Below, in pieces: positions 18,945 to 28,800 of a stretch of 64,000 nucleotides of DNA. A program made the translations under genes and the position numbers. How positions within the stretch are numbered: the stretch's first letter is position 1; the number at the start of each line of letters is the position of its first letter. Source of the stretch: Paraburkholderia domus (lineage in GTDB: Bacteria > Pseudomonadota > Gammaproteobacteria > Burkholderiales > Burkholderiaceae); contig NZ_CAJNAT010000017.1 in the NCBI RefSeq assembly GCF_905220705.1, positions 95,107-159,106 of the forward strand, given 5' to 3'. The notes under the pieces are model-generated. The model was not told the DNA's origin, did not search any database, and worked only from the letters and a program-made list of their open reading frames with translations.

Positions 18945-21900
18945 CGCCAGTCAGTCCGCTCGTCGAGCGCCGACGCGATTGCGATCGCGGTCGTCGCCAG
19001 ATGGCGGCCAAATAGTTGATTATGATCGCCCGCCACCGGACAAACACGCAGCTTGGGCCAGCGTTGCCCCGACCAGCCATTGCAGGGTCCCAACTCGGGC
19101 ACTCGGCCGTCCTGCGCCTGAAGCAGCACGACGTTGCCGTCGAATGCGGGAGGTGTCGCGGACAGCGACAGATACGTATTGTGCGCAATCTCCTTCCGCA
19201 GACTTTGCGCGAGTTCCACATCGGTTTCGATTTCCGGCATGCGCCGGTATGTGTCGCCGGGATCGCAGCCACACAGGTTGTAGCTGTCGATCATCACGAC
19301 CTTCGTCGCGTCGCCGCCGTGCGCGCGCATCTGCCGCGCCATTTCGAGCGCGACGACGCCGCCGAAGGACCAGCCGCCGAGCGCGACTGGCACGTCATCG
19401 GCTATCCCGCGCACCCACTCGACGTAAAGCTGCGCCATCTCCGTCAACGTCGAAAATTTCGCGTCGGCAAACTGCCTCGGATTGTTGAATGCGACGATGC
19501 GCCGGTTCGGAATCCATCGATCGATTCCGCGATAACAGAGGCTCAACCCCTCTACCGGATGGATCAGGAAGAGCGGCTCTCGCGAAGCCGCATCGGGCAT
19601 CGCGACATCGATGATGTGGTCGCGGCCGGAACCTTCGTACGGTGCGAGCATCGCTTCGGCCATTGTCGCGATCGAAGGAAACTTGAAGACGTGGCTGACC
19701 TCGACATGCGTGTTGGCAGGCAGACGCTGGCGAATCGCGAGCACCAGCTTCATCGCCGCGAGCGAATGGCCACCTGCCTCGAAGAAGCTTTCGTCACGGC
19801 TCCGGGGCGGGCGGCCGAGCACGTCATGCCAGGCTTGTGCGATGCCGGCTTCGAGCGAGTTGGACGACACATTTGCCTGCGGCGTCTCATCGAGCACAGA
19901 CCGCGTTCCCGCGTCCAACAACGGCATCGCCACCGGCTCGTGGAATCTCAACAGCGCTTGCCGATCGAGCTTGCGGTTCGCGTTGATCGGCAGCGCGCCG
20001 TGGATCGTGACGGGCAGCCTCAGGCCGTAAGGCAACGCGGTGGCCGACCAGGCGCGAATCGCGTCCCCGTTCGCGCCGAGCGCATCGTCGCGCAGGCTGA
20101 CGTGCAGGTGCAGCGAAGAGCGAGACGGTCCGGCGAGCACGACTGCCGCCTCTCTGATCGCAGGATGCCGCCGGAACAGATGCTCGATCATGTCGAGGTC
20201 GATTCGCCTGCCGTTCAGTTTGACCTGACGATCGGCCCTGCCGCGAAACTCCAGCTGACCGTCGAGCCGCCGAATGGCCCGATCGCCGCTCCGGTACATG
20301 ACGGCGCCTGCCGGTCCCCACGGATCGGGCAATCGCGCAAGCGCGGTGGCTTTCGGGTTGCCCACATAACCTTCGAACAGCCCGTCTCCAGCGATATAGA
20401 GTTCGCCTTCGACACCATCGGCAACGGGACGAAGCCAGTCGTCGAGCACATGAAGGAGCGCGCCGCCGCTTGCGCGTCCCAGCGGCACGCGAGCGTGTTC
20501 TGCGTCGCCAGGCTCGCAGCGCCTGTCCGTCACGCTCACCGATGCCTCCGTGGGGCCGTAGCCTTGCCATAGCGACGCCATCAGGCCCGCCGAAAAGAAG
20601 CGGCGCAATGTGTTCGGCGACAGCGTTTCGCCACCGGTTATCACGCATCGCAAGCTCGCGAGTGCCGACGGATCGGCGACCTGTAGCAGCAGATCGAGCA
20701 GCGAAGGAATCAGGTGCAATACACCGATACGATGTCGCTCGATCGCGCGCGAAAGCCGCAGCGGATCGGCCGTTTCGGCATCGTTCGCCACCACTACCGT
20801 GCCACCGGACGTCAACGGGTAGAAGAACTCCCACAGACCGATGTCGAAGCCGGGCGCGGCATTCGCGAGAAGAACGGGCCGCTCGCCGTGATCGCCGCTA
20901 TAAAGCGCCGCTGTCGTGCGGATCCGTGCGACGAGTCCTCGCTCGATGCACGACACCGCCTTGGGCATGCCTGTACTGCCGGAAGTGAACAGCATGAATC
21001 GTCCGCAGTCTGCGGCCGGTGCCGGCGGCGCATCGTCACCATCGTCGAGCGAAGGCCAGTCCAGTACCGACACACCGGGCAGATCGGCACGGTCTTCGGC
21101 CTGCGAACCGTGGTCGATCGTCGTGGAGATATGTCTCGCGCCGGCGGTCATCGCGCAACTGCGGATCAATGCGCGCGGGTGAGCAGGATTGAGCACCGCA
21201 GGCGTCGCCCCGATGCGCCAGATCGCAAGCAGCGCCGCGACGAGCTGTCGGCTGCGCCTCATCTGCAACAGCACGACATCGCCTGCACATACGCCCGCGC
21301 GGCGCCAGCTCCTGGCCACGTGACGGATCGTTCGCTCCAGATCGGCGTAGGTCCATTCGCGTTCGTCGTCCACGATCGCGATGCGCTGCGGGGTCAGGCA
21401 TCCGTGCTCGGCAATCAGCCTGTCGAGCGAGGCCGCCGGCTCTAGCGGCGAGCGCACCTGGTCGCGCGCAGTCGCCGACACGATCGTGACCGGCGAAGCC
21501 GCCGCCGCGCGCGCGGGCAACGTCGCAAGCGGCGCCTGCGGCGTGTCGACGAATGCAGCAAGCAATGCGCGGTAGTGCGCGATGAACGCGCCGATCTCGG
21601 CATCGTCGAAGTGCGCTGTGTCGTAGTTGAAATGCAACTCGAGTTCGCGCCCGGGAAGCACAATCAGCCCGAACGGATATTCCGTTTTCTCGTCGCACTG
21701 TCGATCGATGATCCGCAGGCCACAGATGTCGCCGTGAGGCAGATTGTCCTCGGGATAGTTTTCGAAAGCGATCAGGCTGTCGAACAGACGATCCTCGCCA
21801 CGCTTGCGTCCGCGCCATTGCCCGACGATTTCCGACAGCGGGACATGAGCATGCAGTGCCGCTTCCGCGAGTGCCTTCTGGGTCTGTCGAAGCAGCGCAG

Positions 21901-24900
21901 CCACGCTGTCGGACGCACGATGGCGCACCCGCAACGGAATCGTATTGATGAAAAGTCCGACCATCGTGTCGGCGCCATCGAGCTGCGGCGGCCGCCCTGA
22001 AACGGCAACGCCGTGCACGACGTCGAGCGTCCCGGTGCGCGCGCCCAGCATGAGACTCCATGCGCTCTGGATCACGGTATTGACCGTCACTTCCGTTTCG
22101 CGGGCCAATGCCCCGAGCGCATCCGTCTGCTGCGCGGACAGGACGATCCTGCGAGTCGAAAAGCGTCCCTCCCGGTCTTGCCCGAAGCGTGAGAACAGCG
22201 TGGGTGTCGCGAAGCCATCGAGATGCTGCCGCCAGAACTGACGATCCGCGTCGCCCGTGCTACGCTCCGCAAGCCACGCGAGGTAGTCGCGAAATGGGCG
22301 CGGGCGCTTCAGGCCGTGCGGCCGGCCTTCGACATTCGAAGCGTAGCATCTGAACGTATCGCCCCAGATCAGCGACAGGCACCAGCCATCAAGAAGCAGA
22401 TGATGGTGGCTCCACACGATGAAATGCCGGTCCGACGCAACGCGGATCAGAAGGAAGCGCCAGAGTCCGGCCTTGTGCAGATCGAATCGACGTGCGCGAT
22501 CTTCGTCAAGGAATGCGTCGAGGCGCGCATTGAGCGACGGTTCGTCCGCCGACGCCATGTGCGTCCAGTCGATCTCGACGATACCTTCTTCGACCCGCGG
22601 CGCGACATACTGCACGGGCCGATCGAGCCCGTCGGACAAGTATCCCGTTCGAAGCGCTTCGTAGTGTTCGACGACATGCATCCATGCGCGCGCAAGCGAG
22701 TGTCGATCCAGTGGACCGCGCAACTCGATCAAGTTCTGGTTCAGATAAGCATCCGAATCCGGCCAGAATCGCGCGCGCAGCAACATGCCCTCCTGCATCG
22801 GCGCGAGACGATACACGTCGTACGCGTCGGCAAGCGGCGCACGAAGCGGCAATCGCGACGGCGTCGCCGCCGCGATCTCAGGCAGATCCGCTGCCGTCCG
22901 CAACGCGGGATCGCGCATGCATAACTGAGCAAATGTTTCCATCACAGTCTGCACGCAATCCACGCGGCCCTGCAGCGCCGCGCCGCCCAACGCAAGCGAC
23001 ACCCTGTCCCGGTGCACCGTCGCGACGACCCATAGGTTCTCCGCATTCGCAAAGCTGCGCACAACGGACGCCGGAAATTCCGGCGCAATCGCGGGCCGAC
23101 TGGAATCGGCGCGCGCAGCGGATTCACCGACGGCTTGCACGATGTCGCGCGCATCCACGATCACGAAATGGCACAGGACCGAATCGGGTTGATTCTCCGT
23201 CGCGAGCGGAGTCTGGCCGATTCTCGCGAGATGAAGCGCCCGCAGTTCCTGATCGCTGCCATGCCAGTCCGATAACTTCATCGTCAGCACGTGCTCGAAC
23301 GCCAGCCGCCCAATGAGCGGCGATACCGCCCATCCGGCGTCTCGTGCCCACCGTCTGCCGTCCGACACGTGGCATTGCGCTGCGTCGACACCCGCCCGCG
23401 CCAAGCCTGTCAGGACAGCGCCGACGACCAGATCAGGCACGACGTCCGCCGTCGGAACGCGATACTCGCCGTTGCCGTCGAGCGAAATCGCATGCGCGTG
23501 GACCTCGACGTCCGCCGTCGCTTCATTGCGGTCGGCGCGTTCGATGCGACGGATCGCCCCGCGCGCAGAATCGGGCGCGGGCAGCTTCGCCGCGGTCCGT
23601 GCCCAGTCCTGATATGCACGTGCGATACGTTCGGGATCATCCCCGGCAATCACGTCCGCCAGTCGGGCGACGCTCTCCCAATCGATCAGCGTCGGCGAAC
23701 AGACGAGCAACAGACGCGCGTCGTCTGGATTGCCGCAGGTCGCCGCCGCGAAGCTTCGCGCAGGTTTATCCGTCAATCGTGCGGCAAGCTCGTCGAGTGC
23801 CGCAGCGGGCTCCGTGCCGGGCATCGCGACATACCAACCGGCATGCGGGACGCCAGCGAGCATGCCGAACAGCGTGTCGACCCTCGAGAGCGCCGCTTGC
23901 GTTTCGGGCGACTGCATCCCGTATGGCCAAACGAACGTCACAGCCACGACGTCCCCGCGCGCGAAACCGCGAGACCACGGACACACCGGCGGCAACGGCG
24001 CGATCGCAACGGACGGATGTGTGTCGACGTCGTGGCGCATCACCGAGGCCAGCGCGCGCAACGTCGGATGCGCGAATACGTCGGCCACTTCGAACAAACA
24101 GCCCTGACCGCGCGCGCGCGCGACCGCCCTGATCGCAAGGATCGAATCACCGCCCAACGAGAAGAAATTCTGATCGGCCGCCACATCCGGCACACCCAAC
24201 AGGTCGCGCCAGATGGTGGCGAGCCGCATCTCGCTCTCGCTAAGCAGGCTGTGCTGCTCGATCGGCGCGGATGGAGGCTCCCAGCGCGGCAGCGAATCGC
24301 GATCGAGTTTGCCGTTCACTGTCGTCGGCATGCGGTCGAGGCCGACCCATGCGGAGGGCACCATGTAGGGCGGCAGCGCAGTTGCTACGAAGTTTCGCAG
24401 TTCGCCCTCGATCGCCGCGAGCGACACGCTCGCGGCGGTGACCACATAGGCAATGAGGTGACTGGCAATCCCATTGGCCTGAAGGACGATCGCCACTTGC
24501 CTGATCTTCGGGTGATGTCGGACGACGGCCTCGATCTCACCGAGTTCTATCCGGAAGCCTCGCACCTTCACCTGCTTATCGCGCCGGCCGATGTATTCCA
24601 GCACGCCGCCCGGATGACGTCTGACGAAATCGCCCGTGCGATACAGTCGGGCGTCGGGCCGATCCGAGAACGCGTCGGGAACGAAGCGTTCCGCCGACTG
24701 GCGACCGCGCCCGAGATATCCGTTGCCGACCGCGACACCCCCAAGATAGAGCTCGCCCACGCTGCCCATTGCAACGGGCTCGCCGTCGGAACCGAGCACA
24801 TAGGTATCGACATTGTCTATCTGGCGACCGATCGGAACGAAATCATACGGATCGGCCGGATCGAAACGCCACGCGGTGACGTCGATCGCCGCCTCGGTCG

Positions 24901-25876
24901 GACCGTAATAGTTGTAGACGGCCGCCGGCAGCCGCTGCGTGCAACGCAGCGCGGTCGCCCGCGGCAACGCCTCTCCGCTGCACACGATCGCGCGCAAGCT
25001 GCCGCAGCGCTCGGGCACGGCCGGCTCGAGGAACGCATCGAGCAGCGTCGGAACGAAGTGACATATGCTGATGCGGTGCCGCTCGATCAGCGCGCCAAGC
25101 CGGTTTCCGTCGCGCGCATCGTCCCCGTCGGCGATGACGATCGTCGCGCCCGTCATCAGCGGCAGTAGTTGCTCCCAGACCGAAACGTCGAAGCCGAATG
25201 CGGTCCTGTGAAGGATCGTGTCCTCCTCGTCAACCCGCAACGAGTCGCGCATCCAGGTCAGCCGGTTGTACAACGCGCGGTGATCGATCGCGCACGCCTT
25301 CGGCACACCGGTGGACCCCGACGTGTGAATGACGTACGCCGTATCGCGCCCGCGGCGGTCGTCGCGCCGGATACCGGCCGCCTCTACCGGTGGCGTCTGG
25401 CCGAGCACCACCCACGTGCCGACGTCGAGAAGGCGCGCGATGTTCGCGTCGGCGACGAGCAGCGGATCGCCGCAATCGGCGATCTGACGCCGCAAGCGTT
25501 CAGCAGGATGATCCGGATTCAGCGGAACGAAGCACGCGCCGGTGCGCAACGTCGCAACGACCGCGACGAGTCGGTCGATGCCCGGCGCGAGCGCGATTGC
25601 GACGGCCGTCGCGCGTTGCGCGCCGAGCGTACGCAGCAATTGTTCCGCCGCTTCGACGCGGTGCCAGAACGCCCGGTAGTCCAGGCCCTGCTCGCGGTGA
25701 ACTACCGCCACGCGATCGCCGAAACGCTGCGCGGCCTGCGCGATCAGATCGTCGACGAACGGGCGCTCGGGCAACGGCACGTGACGGCCTGCTCCGCAAA
25801 CAAGCTCCGTATCTTCGATTGCTGCAGCGTCCGTCGAGTCGGACAGCAATTGGGCCAACGGCAGATCAAGGCTCAT
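18941..25876 (-). CDS. NRPS 2: A(Ser)-T-E(degenerate)-C-A-T-TE
   Basis: 2311 residues from the ATG at 25876, which has GGGGAGG upstream and overlaps the first NRPS by 11 bases. Domains: A 35-530 with specificity residues D V W H V S Y I D K (close to serine DVWHVSLIDK); T near 575 (GGDSI); an E-like domain 630-1000 in which HHxxxDG is replaced by CSPTLIDW; C 1018-1460 with HHHLLLDG at 1157-1164; A 1480-1990 with D I W H I G G V S K, partly Hpg-like; T near 2050 (GGHSL); TE 2100-2311 with S2170 (GWSFG), D2197 and H2285. The layout parallels NocB of nocardicin biosynthesis apart from the extra inactive E-like domain. It probably adds Ser and a final aryl glycine, closes the beta-lactam in the C domain and releases the product. 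Confidence 0.92.
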   Translation of the reverse strand: MSLDLPLAQLLSDSTDAAAIEDTELVCGAGRHVPLPERPFVDDLIAQAAQRFGDRVAVVHREQGLDYRAFWHRVEAAEQLLRTLGAQRATAVAIALAPGIDRLVAVVATLRTGACFVPLNPDHPAERLRRQIADCGDPLLVADANIARLLDVGTWVVLGQTPPVEAAGIRRDDRRGRDTAYVIHTSGSTGVPKACAIDHRALYNRLTWMRDSLRVDEEDTILHRTAFGFDVSVWEQLLPLMTGATIVIADGDDARDGNRLGALIERHRISICHFVPTLLDAFLEPAVPERCGSLRAIVCSGEALPRATALRCTQRLPAAVYNYYGPTEAAIDVTAWRFDPADPYDFVPIGRQIDNVDTYVLGSDGEPVAMGSVGELYLGGVAVGNGYLGRGRQSAERFVPDAFSDRPDARLYRTGDFVRRHPGGVLEYIGRRDKQVKVRGFRIELGEIEAVVRHHPKIRQVAIVLQANGIASHLIAYVVTAASVSLAAIEGELRNFVATALPPYMVPSAWVGLDRMPTTVNGKLDRDSLPRWEPPSAPIEQHSLLSESEMRLATIWRDLLGVPDVAADQNFFSLGGDSILAIRAVARARGQGCLFEVADVFAHPTLRALASVMRHDVDTHPSVAIAPLPPVCPWSRGFARGDVVAVTFVWPYGMQSPETQAALSRVDTLFGMLAGVPHAGWYVAMPGTEPAAALDELAARLTDKPARSFAAATCGNPDDARLLLVCSPTLIDWESVARLADVIAGDDPERIARAYQDWARTAAKLPAPDSARGAIRRIERADRNEATADVEVHAHAISLDGNGEYRVPTADVVPDLVVGAVLTGLARAGVDAAQCHVSDGRRWARDAGWAVSPLIGRLAFEHVLTMKLSDWHGSDQELRALHLARIGQTPLATENQPDSVLCHFVIVDARDIVQAVGESAARADSSRPAIAPEFPASVVRSFANAENLWVVATVHRDRVSLALGGAALQGRVDCVQTVMETFAQLCMRDPALRTAADLPEIAAATPSRLPLRAPLADAYDVYRLAPMQEGMLLRARFWPDSDAYLNQNLIELRGPLDRHSLARAWMHVVEHYEALRTGYLSDGLDRPVQYVAPRVEEGIVEIDWTHMASADEPSLNARLDAFLDEDRARRFDLHKAGLWRFLLIRVASDRHFIVWSHHHLLLDGWCLSLIWGDTFRCYASNVEGRPHGLKRPRPFRDYLAWLAERSTGDADRQFWRQHLDGFATPTLFSRFGQDREGRFSTRRIVLSAQQTDALGALARETEVTVNTVIQSAWSLMLGARTGTLDVVHGVAVSGRPPQLDGADTMVGLFINTIPLRVRHRASDSVAALLRQTQKALAEAALHAHVPLSEIVGQWRGRKRGEDRLFDSLIAFENYPEDNLPHGDICGLRIIDRQCDEKTEYPFGLIVLPGRELELHFNYDTAHFDDAEIGAFIAHYRALLAAFVDTPQAPLATLPARAAAASPVTIVSATARDQVRSPLEPAASLDRLIAEHGCLTPQRIAIVDDEREWTYADLERTIRHVARSWRRAGVCAGDVVLLQMRRSRQLVAALLAIWRIGATPAVLNPAHPRALIRSCAMTAGARHISTTIDHGSQAEDRADLPGVSVLDWPSLDDGDDAPPAPAADCGRFMLFTSGSTGMPKAVSCIERGLVARIRTTAALYSGDHGERPVLLANAAPGFDIGLWEFFYPLTSGGTVVVANDAETADPLRLSRAIERHRIGVLHLIPSLLDLLLQVADPSALASLRCVITGGETLSPNTLRRFFSAGLMASLWQGYGPTEASVSVTDRRCEPGDAEHARVPLGRASGGALLHVLDDWLRPVADGVEGELYIAGDGLFEGYVGNPKATALARLPDPWGPAGAVMYRSGDRAIRRLDGQLEFRGRADRQVKLNGRRIDLDMIEHLFRRHPAIREAAVVLAGPSRSSLHLHVSLRDDALGANGDAIRAWSATALPYGLRLPVTIHGALPINANRKLDRQALLRFHEPVAMPLLDAGTRSVLDETPQANVSSNSLEAGIAQAWHDVLGRPPRSRDESFFEAGGHSLAAMKLVLAIRQRLPANTHVEVSHVFKFPSIATMAEAMLAPYEGSGRDHIIDVAMPDAASREPLFLIHPVEGLSLCYRGIDRWIPNRRIVAFNNPRQFADAKFSTLTEMAQLYVEWVRGIADDVPVALGGWSFGGVVALEMARQMRAHGGDATKVVMIDSYNLCGCDPGDTYRRMPEIETDVELAQSLRKEIAHNTYLSLSATPPAFDGNVVLLQAQDGRVPELGPCNGWSGQRWPKLRVCPVAGDHNQLFGRHLATTAIAIASALDERTDWR

Positions 25877-28800
25877 GATCAGCCTCCCCCGTGTTTTCTT
25901 CCGAGCGACGGTGCGCCGTCCGGCCAAGCACCTGAAGCATTTTGCGCATCTGCACTTCGATCTGCGCGCCGCGCGCCAGCAGCGCGCGGTCGGCCAGCAG
26001 GAACTCAAACTGCAGTTCGCGTTGCGGCATGCACACCAGGACGAAGGGCATCGTGCTCTGCTCACGCGACGGCAAAATTTCCAGCCACGCGGTGTCGTCG
26101 AGCCGCACCTCGCACCGGTCGCCAGGCGTGTTCTCGAACACGAGCATCGAATCGAACAGCGGCCCTTGCGATGCACGCTGCCGGGCGGCGGCCGACATCG
26201 CCTGCGCGAAGGAACCGTGACTATCCTCGATCGCATCGAGCAGTGCCAATTGCACCGACTGAAGAAACTCCGCCGCGCCACGGGTCAGGTCGGCGCGCGC
26301 GACGAACGGCACGGCGTTCATGCACAGGCCGACGATCCGCTCGCTTGCCGGCACGTCGGCAGGTCGTTGCGAGACGACAAGGCCGCAAGCGAGCCAGCGC
26401 TCGCCCGTCAGCTGGGCCAGGCAGAGCAGCCACGCCATCAGCACGATGCCGTGCAGCGTCGCGCGCTCCTCGACCGCAAGTCGGCGCAGCGCATCGGAAG
26501 TCTGCGCATCGATCGTGAAGGTAAGACTGGTTGGTTGCGCGGCCGCTGGCAAAGTCGAGGTCCAGAGCCGGCACGGTCGCTCGAGCTGGGACAGCCTGTC
26601 GGTCCAGCGCGCCGTCGCGTCCGGCTGGCTCGCGAGCCAGCGTACGAACGTCACGAATGCCGGCGACGGCCTCGCCACCGTCGCGGCCTCGTCTCGTGCA
26701 TACGCGTCGCCGACGGCTTGCGCGACCAGCGACAGGCTCCAGCCGTCGAAGAGCAAATGATGGTGGGACCACAGCAACCGTTTGCAGTCGTCCGCGCAAA
26801 CGAGATACCAGCGCGATAGCGGCGCACGCGACAAATCGAACGATTCGCGCAGATCGTCGGCCATCACTCGCGTCAGGGCGGCGTCCGCCGACTCGTCTTC
26901 GCACGCGATGACTACCCGCCAGTCGATGGCGGTTCGCGCGACGCTCAATCCGTCGTCCAGGGTTACGCTTGCGCCCGTACGTTCGACTTTGCGCAACAAT
27001 CGCTGCTGCGGCATGTCGGCACCATAGCAGTCAAATGAGATCGCAAATACGTCGTGCGCCGCGACCACCACGTCCCACGCGCGACGCAGTCGCTCGGTAT
27101 CGACCTGACCTTGCAGCGAATAGCAGATCTGCGTGTGATAGCAGCGCGGATCTCGCAGCGTCTCGGCAAGCATGCCCATCTGCAACGGCGTCAGCGGATA
27201 CGCTATGTAATCGTCATCGCCGTTTCCCGCGCAAACTGTACCGCCCATACGATCGCTTCGCACCGCCCCCGTTTCCGTCCCGCCGGTCGATCGAAGGACG
27301 GTCTGCAATGTGTCGACGAAGCGCTCGAATACGGCCTCGCTGAATCGCTGTGCGTCGAAGTCGACATCGACGGTAAGTGCGTCGCCGTTCTCAACCGCTT
27401 CGATCGCGATCGCGTGGAGCGGCGGGGTATCGTGACTCCAGGTCACGTGCGCGCCTTGCCACGAAGGTTCGCGCTCGCGACGCGATTCCGCCGCAACGAG
27501 TTGGACCGCCATCGGCGCGATCCGTGAACGAGCAAGTAAAACACCACTGCGATGGGCAGAGATCGCCGCGTCCAACCATTGCGTTCGCGTCGAGGGACGC
27601 TCGACAGTCATGCACTGCAACCCAGTGAACCAGCCAAGGACGCGCGGATCGATTTGATCGGTCTCGTGGCGCAGATCGATTTCCGTATCGATCGCCACGC
27701 TGTTTTCTTCAAAAGTCGAGCAAAAGGCTTCGGCAGCCGCCGAGCAAAGCGCCACACCAAGCGGTGCGCTCGCTGCGGCGGTCCTGATGCGCCAAGCGGT
27801 AACTGTCGTTGCGTCAACGCGCACCAACCGGCGACGCCTGCCGCCGTCGCCACGCCGCGCACCGAAGGATTCGTGATCGTCGGCCAGCCACGGACCATAT
27901 TGTGCAGCCGCTTGCAGTGACCGGCGCCATTGCTCCGTCATCGACGATGCATCAATTGTTTGGCCACGCTGAGCGTCCGGCTGATCGCCCGGACACGCGC
28001 TGTACGACCGATGGAACTCATCGATCAGAACCCGCCAACCCGCCTGATCAATCGCCGCATGGTGAACGGCAATGACGATTCGTGAGTTCCGCGCTCCGCT
28101 GGCAACCAACAACACCGCAGCATATCCATCGCGCAAAGCAACTCGCGCGCGAGCGTCGGCTAGCAGCACCTCCTCGGAAGTCGATTCATCAGCCCGATAG
28201 ACGCGCGGCGCGCGCGCACCCGAAACGGTCGCCTGCATCCTGCCATGGGCATCCTGGTTTACGCGCAACCGCAGCGAGCATTGCTGCGCGACAGTCTCCG
28301 TCCACACGTCTCGAAGGCGAGTGATCTTCAGCGACCCGTCGATCGACAGACAGCATGCCTGCACACCGGCAATAGTATCCGGACCGTACTGCCGGAGCCA
28401 TGCTTCGGCCGCCGGTGTCAGCACACGAGCGACGTCCGTGGACCGGGCCACGCACCCACCCGCATCGGGTTCGACGCGTGACCGCTCGCGCAGGCAACAT
28501 GCCAACGACGCCGGGCTCGAGTGCTCGAATATGTCGCGTAGCGAGATCTGCATGCCGAGCACTCGCATTCTGGCGAGAATCCGGATCGCCGTGATCGAGT
28601 CGCCGCCGCTCGCAAAGAGATCGGCATCGGCGCTGACCATCGGTTGCCCGAATACCTCGGCCCATACCTTCAAGGTCACGCCGAGCAGAGGATCGGTTGG
28701 CTGACGATCGTTGGCGGAAGCGGGCTCGAGCGTCGCGGCTTGCGGATGCCAGACCGGATCCGGCAACTTCCGGACATCGATCTTTCCATTGACGTTGACC

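Noticed and set aside
19016..25168. Long plus-strand open frames opposite the NRPS genes (including 19016-20572 and 23291-25168)
   Set aside because: Arg/His-rich shadow translations of high-GC coding DNA with no motifs; the minus-strand NRPS domains account for the sequence.
18941..25876. Using the upstream start at 26281 for NRPS 2
   Set aside because: The extra 135 residues are an Arg/Cys-rich shadow of the NRPS 1 C-terminus, while ATG 25876 has a strong ribosome binding site.
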